The notes beneath the pieces were generated by a model. That model was not told the DNA's origin. It did not search any database and was given only the letters and a program-made list of their open reading frames with translations. A stretch of 64,000 bases of DNA, from positions 1 through 64,000 of the IMG/VR virus record IMGVR_UViG_3300042561_000692; one strand, given 5' to 3'. The first letter of the stretch is position 1, and every line of letters starts with the position of its first letter. Position numbers and translations under genes: made by a program. Of this stretch, positions 17,912-27,571 are shown piece by piece. Source of the stretch: a virus.

Positions 17912-20400
17912 ACTTTTACACGAATGTAGTTCTTGTTGGAAATGAAATACTTTCCAGAGGGTATTCTAACGGAAAACATTATAAAAACAGAGAGGATTTT
18001 TATCCAACTCTTTATGTTCAGACGAATAAAAAGACTAAGTTTAAAACCCTTGAAGGTAATTATGTAGAAGAAGTTAAACCAGGAACTATTCGTGAAACAA
18101 GAGATTTTATTAAAAGATATGAAAATGTAGAAAATTTTCAACTATCTGGAAATACCAGATACATCAATCAATATATTACAGAAAACTATCCTGATGAAAT
18201 CAAGTTTGATATTTCTAAAATTAGATTGATTACTATTGACATTGAGGTTGCTTCTGAAAATGGGTTTCCTGATGTTAAGAGTTGTGCAGAAGAACTTCTG
18301 ACAATTACTATTCAAGATTATAATACAAAAGAGATTACTACTTGGGGAGTAAAACCATTCAATAACAAACAAAAAAATGTAACTTATCATTTGTGTTCTG
18401 GAGAAGCAGACCTGTTAGACCAGTTTATTTTCTGGTGGGAAAACTATTCTCCAGAAGTTATTACTGGTTGGAACTGTGATTTGTATGATATTCCATACAT
18501 CTATGGAAGGATGTGTAGAATTATTGGTGAGAAAGTTGCTAAACAACTTTCTCCTTGGGGAATTGTCACAGAAAATGAAGTCTTCATAAAAGGTAGGACT
18601 CATAGTAGATATGATATTGCTGGGGTAACTATTCTTGACTATCTTGAACTTTATAAGAAATTTACATATAAAGCACAAGAATCATATCGTCTGGACCACA
18701 TTGCTGATGTAGAGCTTGGTCAGAAAAAACTTGACCACTCTGAGTTTGATACTTTTAAAGAGTTTTATACCAAAGGTTGGCAGAAGTTTGTTGAATACAA
18801 CATCGTTGACGTGGAACTTGTTGACCGTTTGGAAGACAAGATGAAACTGATTGAGTTGGCAATTACTATGGCTTATGATGCTAAAGTAAATTATAATGAT
18901 GTATTCTTTCAGGTAAGGACTTGGGATTCTATTATCTACAATTATTTGAAGGAACGAAATATTGTTATTCCTTTCAAAAAAGAAACTAAAAAAGATGCTA
19001 AGTTTGCTGGTGCTTATGTAAAAGAACCTATTCCTGGAAAGTATGATTGGGTTGTGTCTTTTGACCTCAACTCCCTATATCCACACCTTCTGATGATGTA
19101 TAACATTAGTCCAGAAACTTATGTTGGTATGAAACATCCAACAGCAACTGTTGATAGGATTTTGCAACAATCTATAGATTTTTCTGATTACAAAGACTAT
19201 GCAGTTTGTGCTAATGGTGCAATGTATAGAAAGGATATTAAAGGATTTCTTCCAGAGTTGATGGAAAAGATGTATAGTGATCGTGTCATCTATAAAAAGA
19301 AGATGCTTGTTGCTAAACAACAGTATGAAAAAACTCCCACTAAAGAGTTGGAAAAAGAAATTGCCAGATGTAATAACATTCAGATGGCAAAGAAGATTTC
19401 TCTAAACTCTGCTTATGGTGCTGTTGGCAATGAATACTTCAGATACTTCAAGTTGGAAAATGCAGAAGCAGTTACACTTTCTGGTCAAGTTTCAATTAGA
19501 TGGATTGAAAATAAACTTAATGAATATCTGAACAAACTTCTCAAAACTGATGAGGTAGATTATGTTATTGCTGTGGATACTGATTCCGTGTATCTTAATA
19601 TGGGTCCTTTGGTTGAAATTATATTCAAGGGACGAGAGAAAACTACTGAAAGCATTGTCACGTTCCTTGATAAGATCTGTCAGGTGGAACTTGAAAAGTA
19701 TATTGAAGGTTGCTACCAAGAACTGGCGAACTATGTAAATGCCTATGAACAGAAGATGCAGATGAAGCGTGAGAACATTGCTGATCGTGGAATCTGGACT
19801 GCCAAGAAAAGATACATTCTCAATGTCTGGGATAGTGAAGGTGTTAGATATGAAACTCCTAAACTGAAGATGATGGGTATTGAGGCAGTTAAATCTTCAA
19901 CTCCTGCTCCTTGTAGGGTGAAAATTAAAGAAGCACTCAATATCATTATGACTAAGACTGAAGATGAGTTGATTGATTTTGTGAGTAATTTTAAGAAAGA
20001 GTTTTCTAATCTTAACCCAGAAGACATTGCTTTTCCCAGATCAGTTAATGAACTTCTTAAGTATAAGTCAAATCAAACAATTTATAGTAAAGGAACCCCT
20101 ATTCACACCAGAGGAGCTTTGTTGTATAATCACTATATCAAAGATAAAAGTTTGGACTCAAAATATCCATTGATTAACAATGGTGAAAAAATCAAGTTCA
20201 TTTTTCTAAAGAAGGCAAACCCAATTAGAGAAAATGTAATCTCATTCATTCAACAGTTTCCCAAGGAACTTGGATTAGTCAAATATGTAGATTATGATTT
20301 ACAATTTGAAAAGAGTTTTATTGAACCACTCAAAAGCATTCTAAACTGTATTGGTTGGAATGTAGAAAAAACAACAACATTAGATTCACTTTTTGCATAA
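17908..20400 (+). CDS. 43: DNA polymerase gp43
   Basis: A family B polymerase of 830 residues with a 3'-5' exonuclease. Exo I is DIE at 111-113 (ITIDIEVAS). The polymerase motifs are SFDLNSLYP near 378-386, [14 protein letters not shown] near 492-505 and DTDSVY near 555-560. It is slightly shorter than T4 gp43 (898), as in other cyanophages. It overlaps the Sm-like gene upstream and ends two bases before uvsX. No intein or split is visible. Confidence 0.97.
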   Translation: MNFYTNVVLVGNEILSRGYSNGKHYKNREDFYPTLYVQTNKKTKFKTLEGNYVEEVKPGTIRETRDFIKRYENVENFQLSGNTRYINQYITENYPDEIKFDISKIRLITIDIEVASENGFPDVKSCAEELLTITIQDYNTKEITTWGVKPFNNKQKNVTYHLCSGEADLLDQFIFWWENYSPEVITGWNCDLYDIPYIYGRMCRIIGEKVAKQLSPWGIVTENEVFIKGRTHSRYDIAGVTILDYLELYKKFTYKAQESYRLDHIADVELGQKKLDHSEFDTFKEFYTKGWQKFVEYNIVDVELVDRLEDKMKLIELAITMAYDAKVNYNDVFFQVRTWDSIIYNYLKERNIVIPFKKETKKDAKFAGAYVKEPIPGKYDWVVSFDLNSLYPHLLMMYNISPETYVGMKHPTATVDRILQQSIDFSDYKDYAVCANGAMYRKDIKGFLPELMEKMYSDRVIYKKKMLVAKQQYEKTPTKELEKEIARCNNIQMAKKISLNSAYGAVGNEYFRYFKLENAEAVTLSGQVSIRWIENKLNEYLNKLLKTDEVDYVIAVDTDSVYLNMGPLVEIIFKGREKTTESIVTFLDKICQVELEKYIEGCYQELANYVNAYEQKMQMKRENIADRGIWTAKKRYILNVWDSEGVRYETPKLKMMGIEAVKSSTPAPCRVKIKEALNIIMTKTEDELIDFVSNFKKEFSNLNPEDIAFPRSVNELLKYKSNQTIYSKGTPIHTRGALLYNHYIKDKSLDSKYPLINNGEKIKFIFLKKANPIRENVISFIQQFPKELGLVKYVDYDLQFEKSFIEPLKSILNCIGWNVEKTTTLDSLFA

Positions 20401-20402
20401 CT

Positions 20403-21407
20403 ATGGACTTTCTTAAAGATATCGTAAAGGAAATTGGTGGAGAATACACACAACTGGCAGCAGACATTGATGAAACTGAAACATATGTGGACACAGGTAG
20501 TTACATATTCAATGCTCTTGTGTCTGGGAGTATCAATGGTGGTGTATCTGGTAACAAAATCACTGCAATTGCAGGTGAAAGTTCTACTGGAAAAACATTC
20601 TTCTCTCTTGCAGTTGTCAAGCATTTTCTTGATAATAATACTAATGGATATTGTCTGTATTTTGATACTGAAGCTGCAATAACAAAATCCATGCTTGAAA
20701 GTAGAGGATTGGATACCAGTAGAGTTGTAGTTGTTAATGTTGTTACTATTGAAGAGTTTAGGTCAAAGGCACTTAAAGCAGTTGATTTGTATCTCAAACG
20801 AAAAGAAGGAGAACGTAAACCTTGTATGTTTGTTCTTGATTCTCTTGGTATGCTTTCTACAGAAAAGGAAATTCAAGATGCTTTAGATGATAAGCAAGTT
20901 CGTGACATGACTAAATCGCAACTTATCAAAGGTGCATTTAGAATGTTGACTCTTAAATTGGGACAAGCAAAGATTCCTATGATTGTAACTAATCACACTT
21001 ATGATGTTGTTGGTTCATATGTACCAACTAAAGAAATGAGTGGTGGTTCTGGTCTTAAGTATGCAGCATCTACAATCATCTATCTTTCTAAAAAGAAAGA
21101 AAAGGATGGCACTGAAGTAGTTGGTAATATCATCAAGGCAACAACCCACAAATCAAGGTTGAGTAAAGAAAATAAAACAGTAGAGATTCGTCTTTATTAT
21201 GATGAGAGGGGATTGGATAAGTATTATGGTCTTTTAGAGTTGGCGGAAAAATATGAAATCTTCAAGAAGGTGGGAACTCGTTATGATGTGGGAAATGGTA
21301 TTACTCAGTTTGGAAAAACTATTATGGAAGCTCCACAGAAATACTTTACGCCAGAAATCCTCCAAGCACTTGATGAAGTAGCAAAAAAAGAATTTTCTTA
21401 TGGTTGA
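20403..21407 (+). CDS. uvsX: UvsX RecA-like recombinase
   Basis: The 334-residue strand-exchange protein has Walker A GESSTGKT (58-65), an LYFDTEAAI segment, and a Walker B region with [11 protein letters not shown] near 138-148. It works with UvsY and UvsW, encoded at the start of the window. The frame is open further upstream, but ATG 20403 gives the normal N-terminus and avoids overlap with gp43. Length is close to T4 UvsX (390, with a longer tail). Confidence 0.95.
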   Translation: MDFLKDIVKEIGGEYTQLAADIDETETYVDTGSYIFNALVSGSINGGVSGNKITAIAGESSTGKTFFSLAVVKHFLDNNTNGYCLYFDTEAAITKSMLESRGLDTSRVVVVNVVTIEEFRSKALKAVDLYLKRKEGERKPCMFVLDSLGMLSTEKEIQDALDDKQVRDMTKSQLIKGAFRMLTLKLGQAKIPMIVTNHTYDVVGSYVPTKEMSGGSGLKYAASTIIYLSKKKEKDGTEVVGNIIKATTHKSRLSKENKTVEIRLYYDERGLDKYYGLLELAEKYEIFKKVGTRYDVGNGITQFGKTIMEAPQKYFTPEILQALDEVAKKEFSYG

Positions 21408-21412
21408 TTTGA

Positions 21413-22792
21413 ATGGATAGTATTGAAGTTACAATTTTAAGAAATTTACTTTTTAATAATGAATATTGCAGAAAGGTTTTACCTTTTATTAAATTAGATT
21501 ATTTTGAGAACTTTCATGAGAAAGTTCTCTTTGATGAAATGAGTAAGTTTATCACTACATATGACAGTCTTGCTACCAAAGAAGTTCTCTTGATTGAGGC
21601 AGAAAAAAGAACTGATATTAGTGAAGATACTTATAAAACAATCTGTGAATATGTTTCTAATCTTGATGATTCCCCAGCAGAACTCAACTGGTTGATTGAC
21701 ACTACAGAAAAGTGGTGTAGAGATCGTGCCATTTATCTGGCACTCATGGAATCAATTAAAATTGCTGATGGTCAGGAAGAAACAAAATCAAGAGATGCCA
21801 TTCCATCTATTTTGCAAGAAGCACTTGCTATTGGATTTGACCACAATATTGGACATGATTACTTAAATGACTATGAACAAAGATATGAATCATATCACAG
21901 GAAGGAAGACAAAATTCCATTTGACCTTGATTACTTCAACAAAATTACAAAAGGTGGCATACCTAATAAGACTCTCAATATCGCTTTGGCTGGCACAGGT
22001 GTCGGGAAAAGTTTATTCATGTGCCATATGGCTAGCTCCGTCCTCCTGCAAGGGCGCAATGTTCTCTACATTACACTTGAAATGGCAGAAGAAAGGATTG
22101 CTGAAAGAATTGATGCAAATCTTTTGAATGTTAATATCAAAGATATTGAAGAACTTCCCAAGAAAGTTTTTGAAACTAAAGTAAATAGCATTAGTAAAAA
22201 GACTCAAGGGACTTTAATTATTAAAGAATACCCTACTGCTTCTGCTCATACAGGGCACTTTAAGGCACTTCTCAATGAACTTTCTCTCAAGAAATCATTT
22301 AGACCTGATATTATTTTCATTGACTACCTTAATATTTGTGGTTCCTCTAGGTATAAGGCAAACTTTTCAGTCAATTCTTATAGTTATGTCAAAGCAATTG
22401 CTGAAGAACTTAGAGGTTTGGCAGTGGAATTCAATGTTCCCATTGTCTCTGCTACCCAGACTACCCGCAGTGGTTATGGCAACTCTGATGTTGAACTTAC
22501 TGATACTAGTGAGTCCTTTGGTCTCCCTGCTACTGCTGATCTTATGTTTGCCCTTATTAGCACTGAAGAGTTGGAGCAACTTGGGCAGATTATGGTAAAG
22601 CAATTGAAAAATAGATATAATGACCCTACCATCAATAAAAGATTTGTTGTTGGTATTGATAGAGCAAAAATGAGACTCTATGATTGTGAACAGAAGGCAC
22701 AAGATAATATTCTTGACTCTGGAAAGGAAGAGGAGTATACTTATGAAGAAGAACCTAAAAAAGACAAATTCGCTGGATTTAAATTCTCATGA
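21413..22792 (+). CDS. 41: Replicative DNA helicase gp41 (DnaB-like)
   Basis: The 459-residue protein has an N-terminal helical domain and a RecA-like core with Walker A GTGVGKSLF near residues 196-204, a DIIFIDYLNI Walker B near 300-309 and an SATQTTRSGYG segment. It unwinds the fork and recruits primase gp61 (at 30867). The acidic tail ends AGFKFS. The start lies five bases after uvsX and the stop overlaps mazG. Confidence 0.95.
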   Translation: MDSIEVTILRNLLFNNEYCRKVLPFIKLDYFENFHEKVLFDEMSKFITTYDSLATKEVLLIEAEKRTDISEDTYKTICEYVSNLDDSPAELNWLIDTTEKWCRDRAIYLALMESIKIADGQEETKSRDAIPSILQEALAIGFDHNIGHDYLNDYEQRYESYHRKEDKIPFDLDYFNKITKGGIPNKTLNIALAGTGVGKSLFMCHMASSVLLQGRNVLYITLEMAEERIAERIDANLLNVNIKDIEELPKKVFETKVNSISKKTQGTLIIKEYPTASAHTGHFKALLNELSLKKSFRPDIIFIDYLNICGSSRYKANFSVNSYSYVKAIAEELRGLAVEFNVPIVSATQTTRSGYGNSDVELTDTSESFGLPATADLMFALISTEELEQLGQIMVKQLKNRYNDPTINKRFVVGIDRAKMRLYDCEQKAQDNILDSGKEEEYTYEEEPKKDKFAGFKFS

Positions 22793-23199
22793 TTGATAAA
22801 GTTGATTTTAACAAGTATAAAAACTTTGTAGATGCAGTTACATCAGATGCATCAAAAGATTTTGTAGCATTTTCAGATCGTATTGTAGAACTGGATCGCA
22901 AAGGTGCTAATATTGAACGCCTTCTCACTGCTGGTGTTGGCATCAATGCTGAAGGTGGTGAGTTTCTTGAGATTGTTAAGAAGATGATTTTTCAAGGTAA
23001 GCCATGGAATGAAGATAACAAAGACCACCTGATTACTGAACTTGGTGATATGATGTGGTATGTTATGCAGGCATGTATTGCTCTTGAAGTTCCTTTGGAT
23101 TATGTGGTTTCGAGGAATGTTGACAAACTGATGAAGCGTTATCCTGAAGGTGCATTTGATGTATTCTATTCGGAACATCGTTCTGAAGACGATAGATAA
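22789..23199 (+). CDS. mazG: MazG-like nucleotide pyrophosphohydrolase
   Basis: This 136-residue protein has the MazG metal-binding pattern: GGEFLEIVKK near residues 63-72 (ExxE) and ELGDMMWYVMQ near 84-94 (ExxD). MazG enzymes hydrolyse (d)NTPs. Cyanophage MazG is an established accessory gene with preference for dGTP/dCTP, which may help recycle the GC-richer host DNA. It overlaps the gp41 stop by ATGA. Confidence 0.9.
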   Translation: MIDKVDFNKYKNFVDAVTSDASKDFVAFSDRIVELDRKGANIERLLTAGVGINAEGGEFLEIVKKMIFQGKPWNEDNKDHLITELGDMMWYVMQACIALEVPLDYVVSRNVDKLMKRYPEGAFDVFYSEHRSEDDR

Positions 23200-23211
23200 T
23201 AATAAAAACCT

Positions 23212-23982
23212 ATGACTGCAAAATTTGATAGGTATGAAATACTAATTGCAGAAGAGATTAATAAAATAAAAGGTCTTACTGCGATAAGACCTGCATCAAA
23301 TGTTCATTATTCTGATGTAAAAATTACAAAAAATGGAAAAACCTCTTTTGTAGAAGTAAAGATGGAAGATAGTAAGGGACAATATCCACAAATTGTAAAT
23401 ACAAGATTTAATTATAATATTACATTACCTGGAAAATGGGGATCTACTAATCCTGGTGCAGCAGCTGAATTTATGGTAGATAAACTAAATTCCTCAACGA
23501 TAACAAAAAATATTGTAAAAGAATTATCTCAATTTATTAAAATACCTTTAGATAAATTAAAGATTCCAACAACTTTTGGAAATTTAAAAAAATATGCTGA
23601 TGTATCTCCATCTAAAGAACAAATTAAAAAATTTTTTTCTGATGGTGGAGGAATAAGAGGTAGGCAATATATTTTTGAAATTAAAAATATAGATATGAGT
23701 GAACTAGCTAAATTACATTATATGACTGGAAAAACATTTCCTGCAGACTACATACAACTGGGAGACAATTTTTTTAGAATGAATGAACATGATACTTTTA
23801 ATCTTAAACATGTTCCTATGTTAAATGGAAAAGGAAATTTGTTAGTTAGATTTTCTATACTAAATTCAAAAAATTATTATGAAATTCAACCTGAAGCAAA
23901 GTTTAATAAAAATAGTATTGTAAAAAGTCAATATTCATTTCACCCAGGAACTAAAAAGTTAAACCCATTTTTTTCTTTATAA
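23212..23982 (+). CDS. Unknown protein with PD-(D/E)XK-like core
   Basis: A 256-residue protein of no family I recognise. Near residues 34-51 it has SDVKI followed, ten residues on, by FVEVKM. An Asp, then E-x-K on the next strand, is the catalytic layout of PD-(D/E)XK nucleases. The rest is basic and AT-rich in codon use compared with mazG. It starts 12 bases after mazG and is followed two bases later by another unknown and then a DNA methyltransferase, a context like a restriction or DNA-modification cargo. Nuclease activity is inference. Confidence 0.6.
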   Translation: MTAKFDRYEILIAEEINKIKGLTAIRPASNVHYSDVKITKNGKTSFVEVKMEDSKGQYPQIVNTRFNYNITLPGKWGSTNPGAAAEFMVDKLNSSTITKNIVKELSQFIKIPLDKLKIPTTFGNLKKYADVSPSKEQIKKFFSDGGGIRGRQYIFEIKNIDMSELAKLHYMTGKTFPADYIQLGDNFFRMNEHDTFNLKHVPMLNGKGNLLVRFSILNSKNYYEIQPEAKFNKNSIVKSQYSFHPGTKKLNPFFSL

Positions 23983-23984
23983 CT

Positions 23985-25262
23985 ATGGCAACAGAAACAG
24001 ATTTATTTGAAGCAGCTTCTATAGTTACTTTTTATTATGCGATAGATAAAGGTGCCAACTTAATCCCCAATCAGGATTTAATTCTTTTTGAAGATTTGAA
24101 AAAAGAATTTCCTAATATGGATAAAGAATGGTATGAAGGTTTGCTCAAACAAGCAAGAGCACTTGTAAAATATCTTTCTCATTCTGAAGGTGCTGAAGAT
24201 ACTTCTTGGAAATATGCAAGATATGGTGGTAAAACAAAAACTCTACCTCCAAATAAAGATACTGATATCTATGATTATATTTGGAATAGTTTTAATAGAC
24301 AGCAGCAACAATTATTTACAGGTAAAAAAGATAGTTGGAATACTACAGATGTCTATATGGTAAAATCATCTGAAGAATATAAAATTAAACAAATGGTAGA
24401 TTTGTTAAAAGATGAATTTTCAGATGGAACAACTGCACCAGAAGTATTTGTTGGAACTGTTAATGCTTACTTGAGCCAACTTTTAAGAGATAAAAAACTT
24501 GTAGGTATTTCTCTTAAAAAGCCAACAAAGGCAGAACCAGAATCTCATGTATATGAAACCAATCTTGATGTTGGTCCTGATGGAATTGAAGTTCATGAAG
24601 GTAATATTATAGGTGAAATGTTTACTTATATGGAAATAAGTAAAAGAGGTGGTGAAACTGATTTTGCAGGAAACTCCTTAACCTTTGAGGCACAATTTAA
24701 AGCAGGAAAATATATTAAAAGATATTTTTGGGAGAGTAAAGTTTCAAGTGCTGCTGCTCATGCAACAGAACCAAGAGATAGAGTTCCTAATAATAAAGGA
24801 AAATATGTAAATGCTACTGCAAGAAATGGTGCTATTCCTGCTCCAAAAATGGCAGACCTTGTTAAAAAGTATACTGGGGAAGATATTAATTACAACATTC
24901 CTTTAAGTGGAAAATTTACAGATGCTCATTTGAAATATTGGCAAAAGTATTTTAAAGACATAGTTTCTGATAGAACCATTAAAAAAGATTTTGGTAAAGT
25001 TTCTGTTTTGGGAAGACAAGTTTCTCCAGAAGTTTTTATTGAATTAGCTTTTGAATTGGATAAGGTATCTCCAAATCCATCTGGTAAAAACTTTGCAGTT
25101 AAGTTGAGAAGTAAGTTAAGAATTTTGAGATACATTAAAATGTTTATTGGAGCAAAAAGACAAGGAAAATTAGCAGAACTTATTACTCATGCGTACTTCT
25201 TGTCATCAAAAATGAACATTAGTCAAGCAGACTTGTCTGGACCCTTTATCAAGGTCCAGTGA
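23985..25262 (+). CDS. Large unknown protein, possible nuclease-like core
   Basis: A 425-residue protein I do not recognise. It has SWNTTDVYMV near residue 121 and LVGISLKK near 172, a spacing and pattern seen in some PD-(D/E)XK-related phage and restriction proteins, where the second strand carries the catalytic Lys. The C-terminal 150 residues are basic and helical. The end overlaps a hairpin (25238-25258). With the preceding 256-residue protein and the following methyltransferase it forms a three-gene block. Function is unproven. Confidence 0.6.
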   Translation: MATETDLFEAASIVTFYYAIDKGANLIPNQDLILFEDLKKEFPNMDKEWYEGLLKQARALVKYLSHSEGAEDTSWKYARYGGKTKTLPPNKDTDIYDYIWNSFNRQQQQLFTGKKDSWNTTDVYMVKSSEEYKIKQMVDLLKDEFSDGTTAPEVFVGTVNAYLSQLLRDKKLVGISLKKPTKAEPESHVYETNLDVGPDGIEVHEGNIIGEMFTYMEISKRGGETDFAGNSLTFEAQFKAGKYIKRYFWESKVSSAAAHATEPRDRVPNNKGKYVNATARNGAIPAPKMADLVKKYTGEDINYNIPLSGKFTDAHLKYWQKYFKDIVSDRTIKKDFGKVSVLGRQVSPEVFIELAFELDKVSPNPSGKNFAVKLRSKLRILRYIKMFIGAKRQGKLAELITHAYFLSSKMNISQADLSGPFIKVQ

Positions 25263-25273
25263 TGTGCTATACT
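25246..25273 (+). promoter_or_regulatory. Promoter of the DNA methyltransferase, -35 in a hairpin loop
   Basis: TTATCA (25246-25251), 16 bases, TATACT (25268-25273) with an extended -10 TGC just before it. The -35 box is in the loop of the hairpin TGGACC/GGTCCA (25238-25258) at the end of the previous gene. The hairpin has no T-run, so it is not a clear terminator. Confidence 0.6.
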
Positions 25274-25293
25274 GGTAAAATACTGGAGACCTT

Positions 25294-26061
25294 ATGATTG
25301 ACCTGAGAACTGGAGACTGTATTGAGTTGGCAAAACAACTTGATGACAACTCTATTGATTGCACTGTAACTTCACCACCATACAACAAACAAAAGATTGG
25401 TGGTGGTTTGTTTCGTAAAATTGAATATGATAATTTTGATGATTCACTTCCAGAGGATGTTTATCAAGAGCAACAGATTGAACTTCTGAATGTTCTTTTT
25501 GACAAAACCAAAGAGGGTGGTTCTTTATTTTACAATCATAAAGTCAGGTATCTTGAAGGTAATGCAACTTCTCCTTGGGCATGGTTGCCTAAAACTAAAT
25601 GGCACATCAGAGAAGAGATTATCTGGAACAGAGGTAGTGGTCCAGAGATTTCTGGATACAGATTCACACAGATTGATGAAAGAATCTACTGGTTGTGTAA
25701 AGGTGCTAAGCGTCCTAAACTTCCCAGAAGGTCTGTAAACTATGGAAGTGTTTGGAAGTTTGGACCTGAGATGAAGAATCCTCATCCTGCACCATTTCCT
25801 ATTGTTCTTCCACTTCGTTGCATCCAAGCAGTAATGGAATCTCCTGGTGTTATTCTTGATCCTTACAGTGGATCAGGAACTACAGGTCTTGCTGCTACGC
25901 TTCTTGGTCATGATTACATTGGGTTTGATCTTTCTGATGATTATCATACTATGGCAAAAGAAAGAATCAATAATCCATCCAGAAGAGACCTTGAAAGGTT
26001 TACCGAAGAGTGTGGTGTTGAGGTAAATACAGAAAGAGATATCTTTACCTTACTTTCCTGA
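25294..26061 (+). CDS. DNA methyltransferase, beta-class (N4-C or N6-A)
   Basis: The 255-residue protein has the catalytic motif TSPPY at 26-30 and the SAM-binding motif DPYSGSGTTGL near 188-198. This order (catalytic motif first) is the beta class of amino-methyltransferases, as in many type II modification enzymes. The target cannot be read. It has its own promoter and no recognisable partner restriction enzyme, though two proteins with nuclease-like motifs precede it. It is distinct from the Dam-type enzyme at 14381. Confidence 0.88.
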   Translation: MIDLRTGDCIELAKQLDDNSIDCTVTSPPYNKQKIGGGLFRKIEYDNFDDSLPEDVYQEQQIELLNVLFDKTKEGGSLFYNHKVRYLEGNATSPWAWLPKTKWHIREEIIWNRGSGPEISGYRFTQIDERIYWLCKGAKRPKLPRRSVNYGSVWKFGPEMKNPHPAPFPIVLPLRCIQAVMESPGVILDPYSGSGTTGLAATLLGHDYIGFDLSDDYHTMAKERINNPSRRDLERFTEECGVEVNTERDIFTLLS

Positions 26062-26285
26062 TGGAAGAATTTTTCGATGACTTAATTAGATTATACAAAC
26101 AACACATAAGAATTACGCAACTAAAAAAGAAAACTATTGAAAATTTTTCCAGATTTTATGTAAGTTTTGTAGACCAAGACAAAAATCCAAAAGATAAGAA
26201 AGATAAATATTTACAAGTAAAACGACTTGGTTTGCAATATATTCAGCAAAACCAAGATTTGATATATAAAAAAATTAATAAATGA
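26061..26285 (+). CDS. Small basic unknown protein
   Basis: A 74-residue Lys-rich, helical protein that starts on the last base of the methyltransferase stop and overlaps the next gene by four bases. I recognise no family. Tight coupling on both sides supports translation. Confidence 0.65.
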   Translation: MEEFFDDLIRLYKQHIRITQLKKKTIENFSRFYVSFVDQDKNPKDKKDKYLQVKRLGLQYIQQNQDLIYKKINK

Positions 26286-27571
26286 AGAAGTTTTCTGAGT
26301 TTATAGTAGAAGCAAGAAGTTCCCAAGCAGCTCAAAAGGCACACAAGCTTGGGTTACAGGGTGATGGGCACGGATATTGGATTGATAAACAACAGAAACG
26401 AGTAGCACAAACTGTCAAAGGACAACTGCAATTTATTTCTGGTAAGAAGAAAGGTAAGAGTGGTGAAGATGGTGATGGTGAAGAAGGTAAAGAACCATCA
26501 AGAGTATCAACAGGAAAGTTTAGAGGACAAAAACCTGGAAAGAAAAGACTAGGTGCTAAAGCACCACAACCAACTGCAAAAAGAGCACCAGCTCCAGCAG
26601 CAACACCAAGACCAAAGGCAACAGCACAGGAACCAACGCCAAAACCAAAAGAAACTATAAGAGATGAAGTAGTTACTGTTGTCTTTGGTAAGTTTAATCC
26701 TCCAACACAAGCACATAAAAGGGTATTGGAGTCTGCAAAGAAAACAGCATCTGGTGGAAATTTTTACGTTTTCCCAAGTAGAACACAAGATGGTAAAAAG
26801 AATCCATTAGACCCAGACACAAAGATTTCGTATATGAAGGAAATGTTCCCTGAGTATGCTGATAGTATTATTGATAGTGATGAGTTTCAAACCATCTTTG
26901 ATGTTCTTCAGTTCTTGAATCAAGAAGGATATACTGGAGTTAATATTGTTTGTGGGGCAGAAAGAGTTTCTGAGATTGATAATCTTGCTAATAAAAGTAA
27001 TGGACAGTTGTATGATTACCAATCAATCAATGTAGTATCTTCTGGTTCAAAAGATGCTGAATCAGAAAGTGGATCATCTGATGTTGCAAGAAAAGCAGCA
27101 GCAGAAAAAGATTTTGAAACATTCAAGAAAGCACTTCCTTCAGGATTTAGCGGTGCTAAACAAATGTTCACTGACCTTCAACAGTCTATGAATATCAAAG
27201 AAGGTTATAGACTTTGGGAAATTGCTCCTGAATATGATTGGAAAGGATTGAGAGAAAATTATGTCTTTGGGCATTTGTATCAAGTGGGCACAATAATTGA
27301 AAGTTGTAATACAGGGTTGATAGGAAAAGTTATAAGGTCTGGTGCTAATCATTTAATCTGTGTAACTGAAGATGGAATTATGTTCAAGTCTTGGATAAAG
27401 GACGTTTGTGAGTATACAGAAGTCAAGATGGATAAGATGACAAGAGAACCAGGAAAACCAAATACTCTTGTAGGAACTGTAGGATATACAAAGTATGTTG
27501 CCTCTATGACTCCTGGAGCAACAGTGGATACTATAAATAAAAAAAGGAAAGAACTAACAAAAAGTAAATGA
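26282..27571 (+). CDS. HxGH-type nucleotidyltransferase, likely virion-internal
   Basis: A 429-residue protein in three parts. Residues 1-11 (MKKFSEFIVEA) match the T4 internal-protein capsid-targeting peptide with an IxE|A cleavage site for gp21. Residues about 45-125 are a Pro/Ala/Lys-rich linker. Residues about 134-300 hold FGKFNPPTQAHK, the HxGH-like signature of cytidylyl/nicotinamide-nucleotide adenylyltransferases, with Ala in place of the usual Gly. The C-terminal 100 residues are unassigned. Substrate may be NMN, but this is open. Packaging in the head is inference. Confidence 0.72.
   Translation: MKKFSEFIVEARSSQAAQKAHKLGLQGDGHGYWIDKQQKRVAQTVKGQLQFISGKKKGKSGEDGDGEEGKEPSRVSTGKFRGQKPGKKRLGAKAPQPTAKRAPAPAATPRPKATAQEPTPKPKETIRDEVVTVVFGKFNPPTQAHKRVLESAKKTASGGNFYVFPSRTQDGKKNPLDPDTKISYMKEMFPEYADSIIDSDEFQTIFDVLQFLNQEGYTGVNIVCGAERVSEIDNLANKSNGQLYDYQSINVVSSGSKDAESESGSSDVARKAAAEKDFETFKKALPSGFSGAKQMFTDLQQSMNIKEGYRLWEIAPEYDWKGLRENYVFGHLYQVGTIIESCNTGLIGKVIRSGANHLICVTEDGIMFKSWIKDVCEYTEVKMDKMTREPGKPNTLVGTVGYTKYVASMTPGATVDTINKKRKELTKSK
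27532..27539 (+). promoter_or_regulatory. T4-type late promoter motif TATAAATA
   Basis: An exact TATAAATA lies inside the end of the nucleotidyltransferase gene, 29 bases before the next ATG (27568). It would give the following virion-associated protein its own late transcript. Confidence 0.65.
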
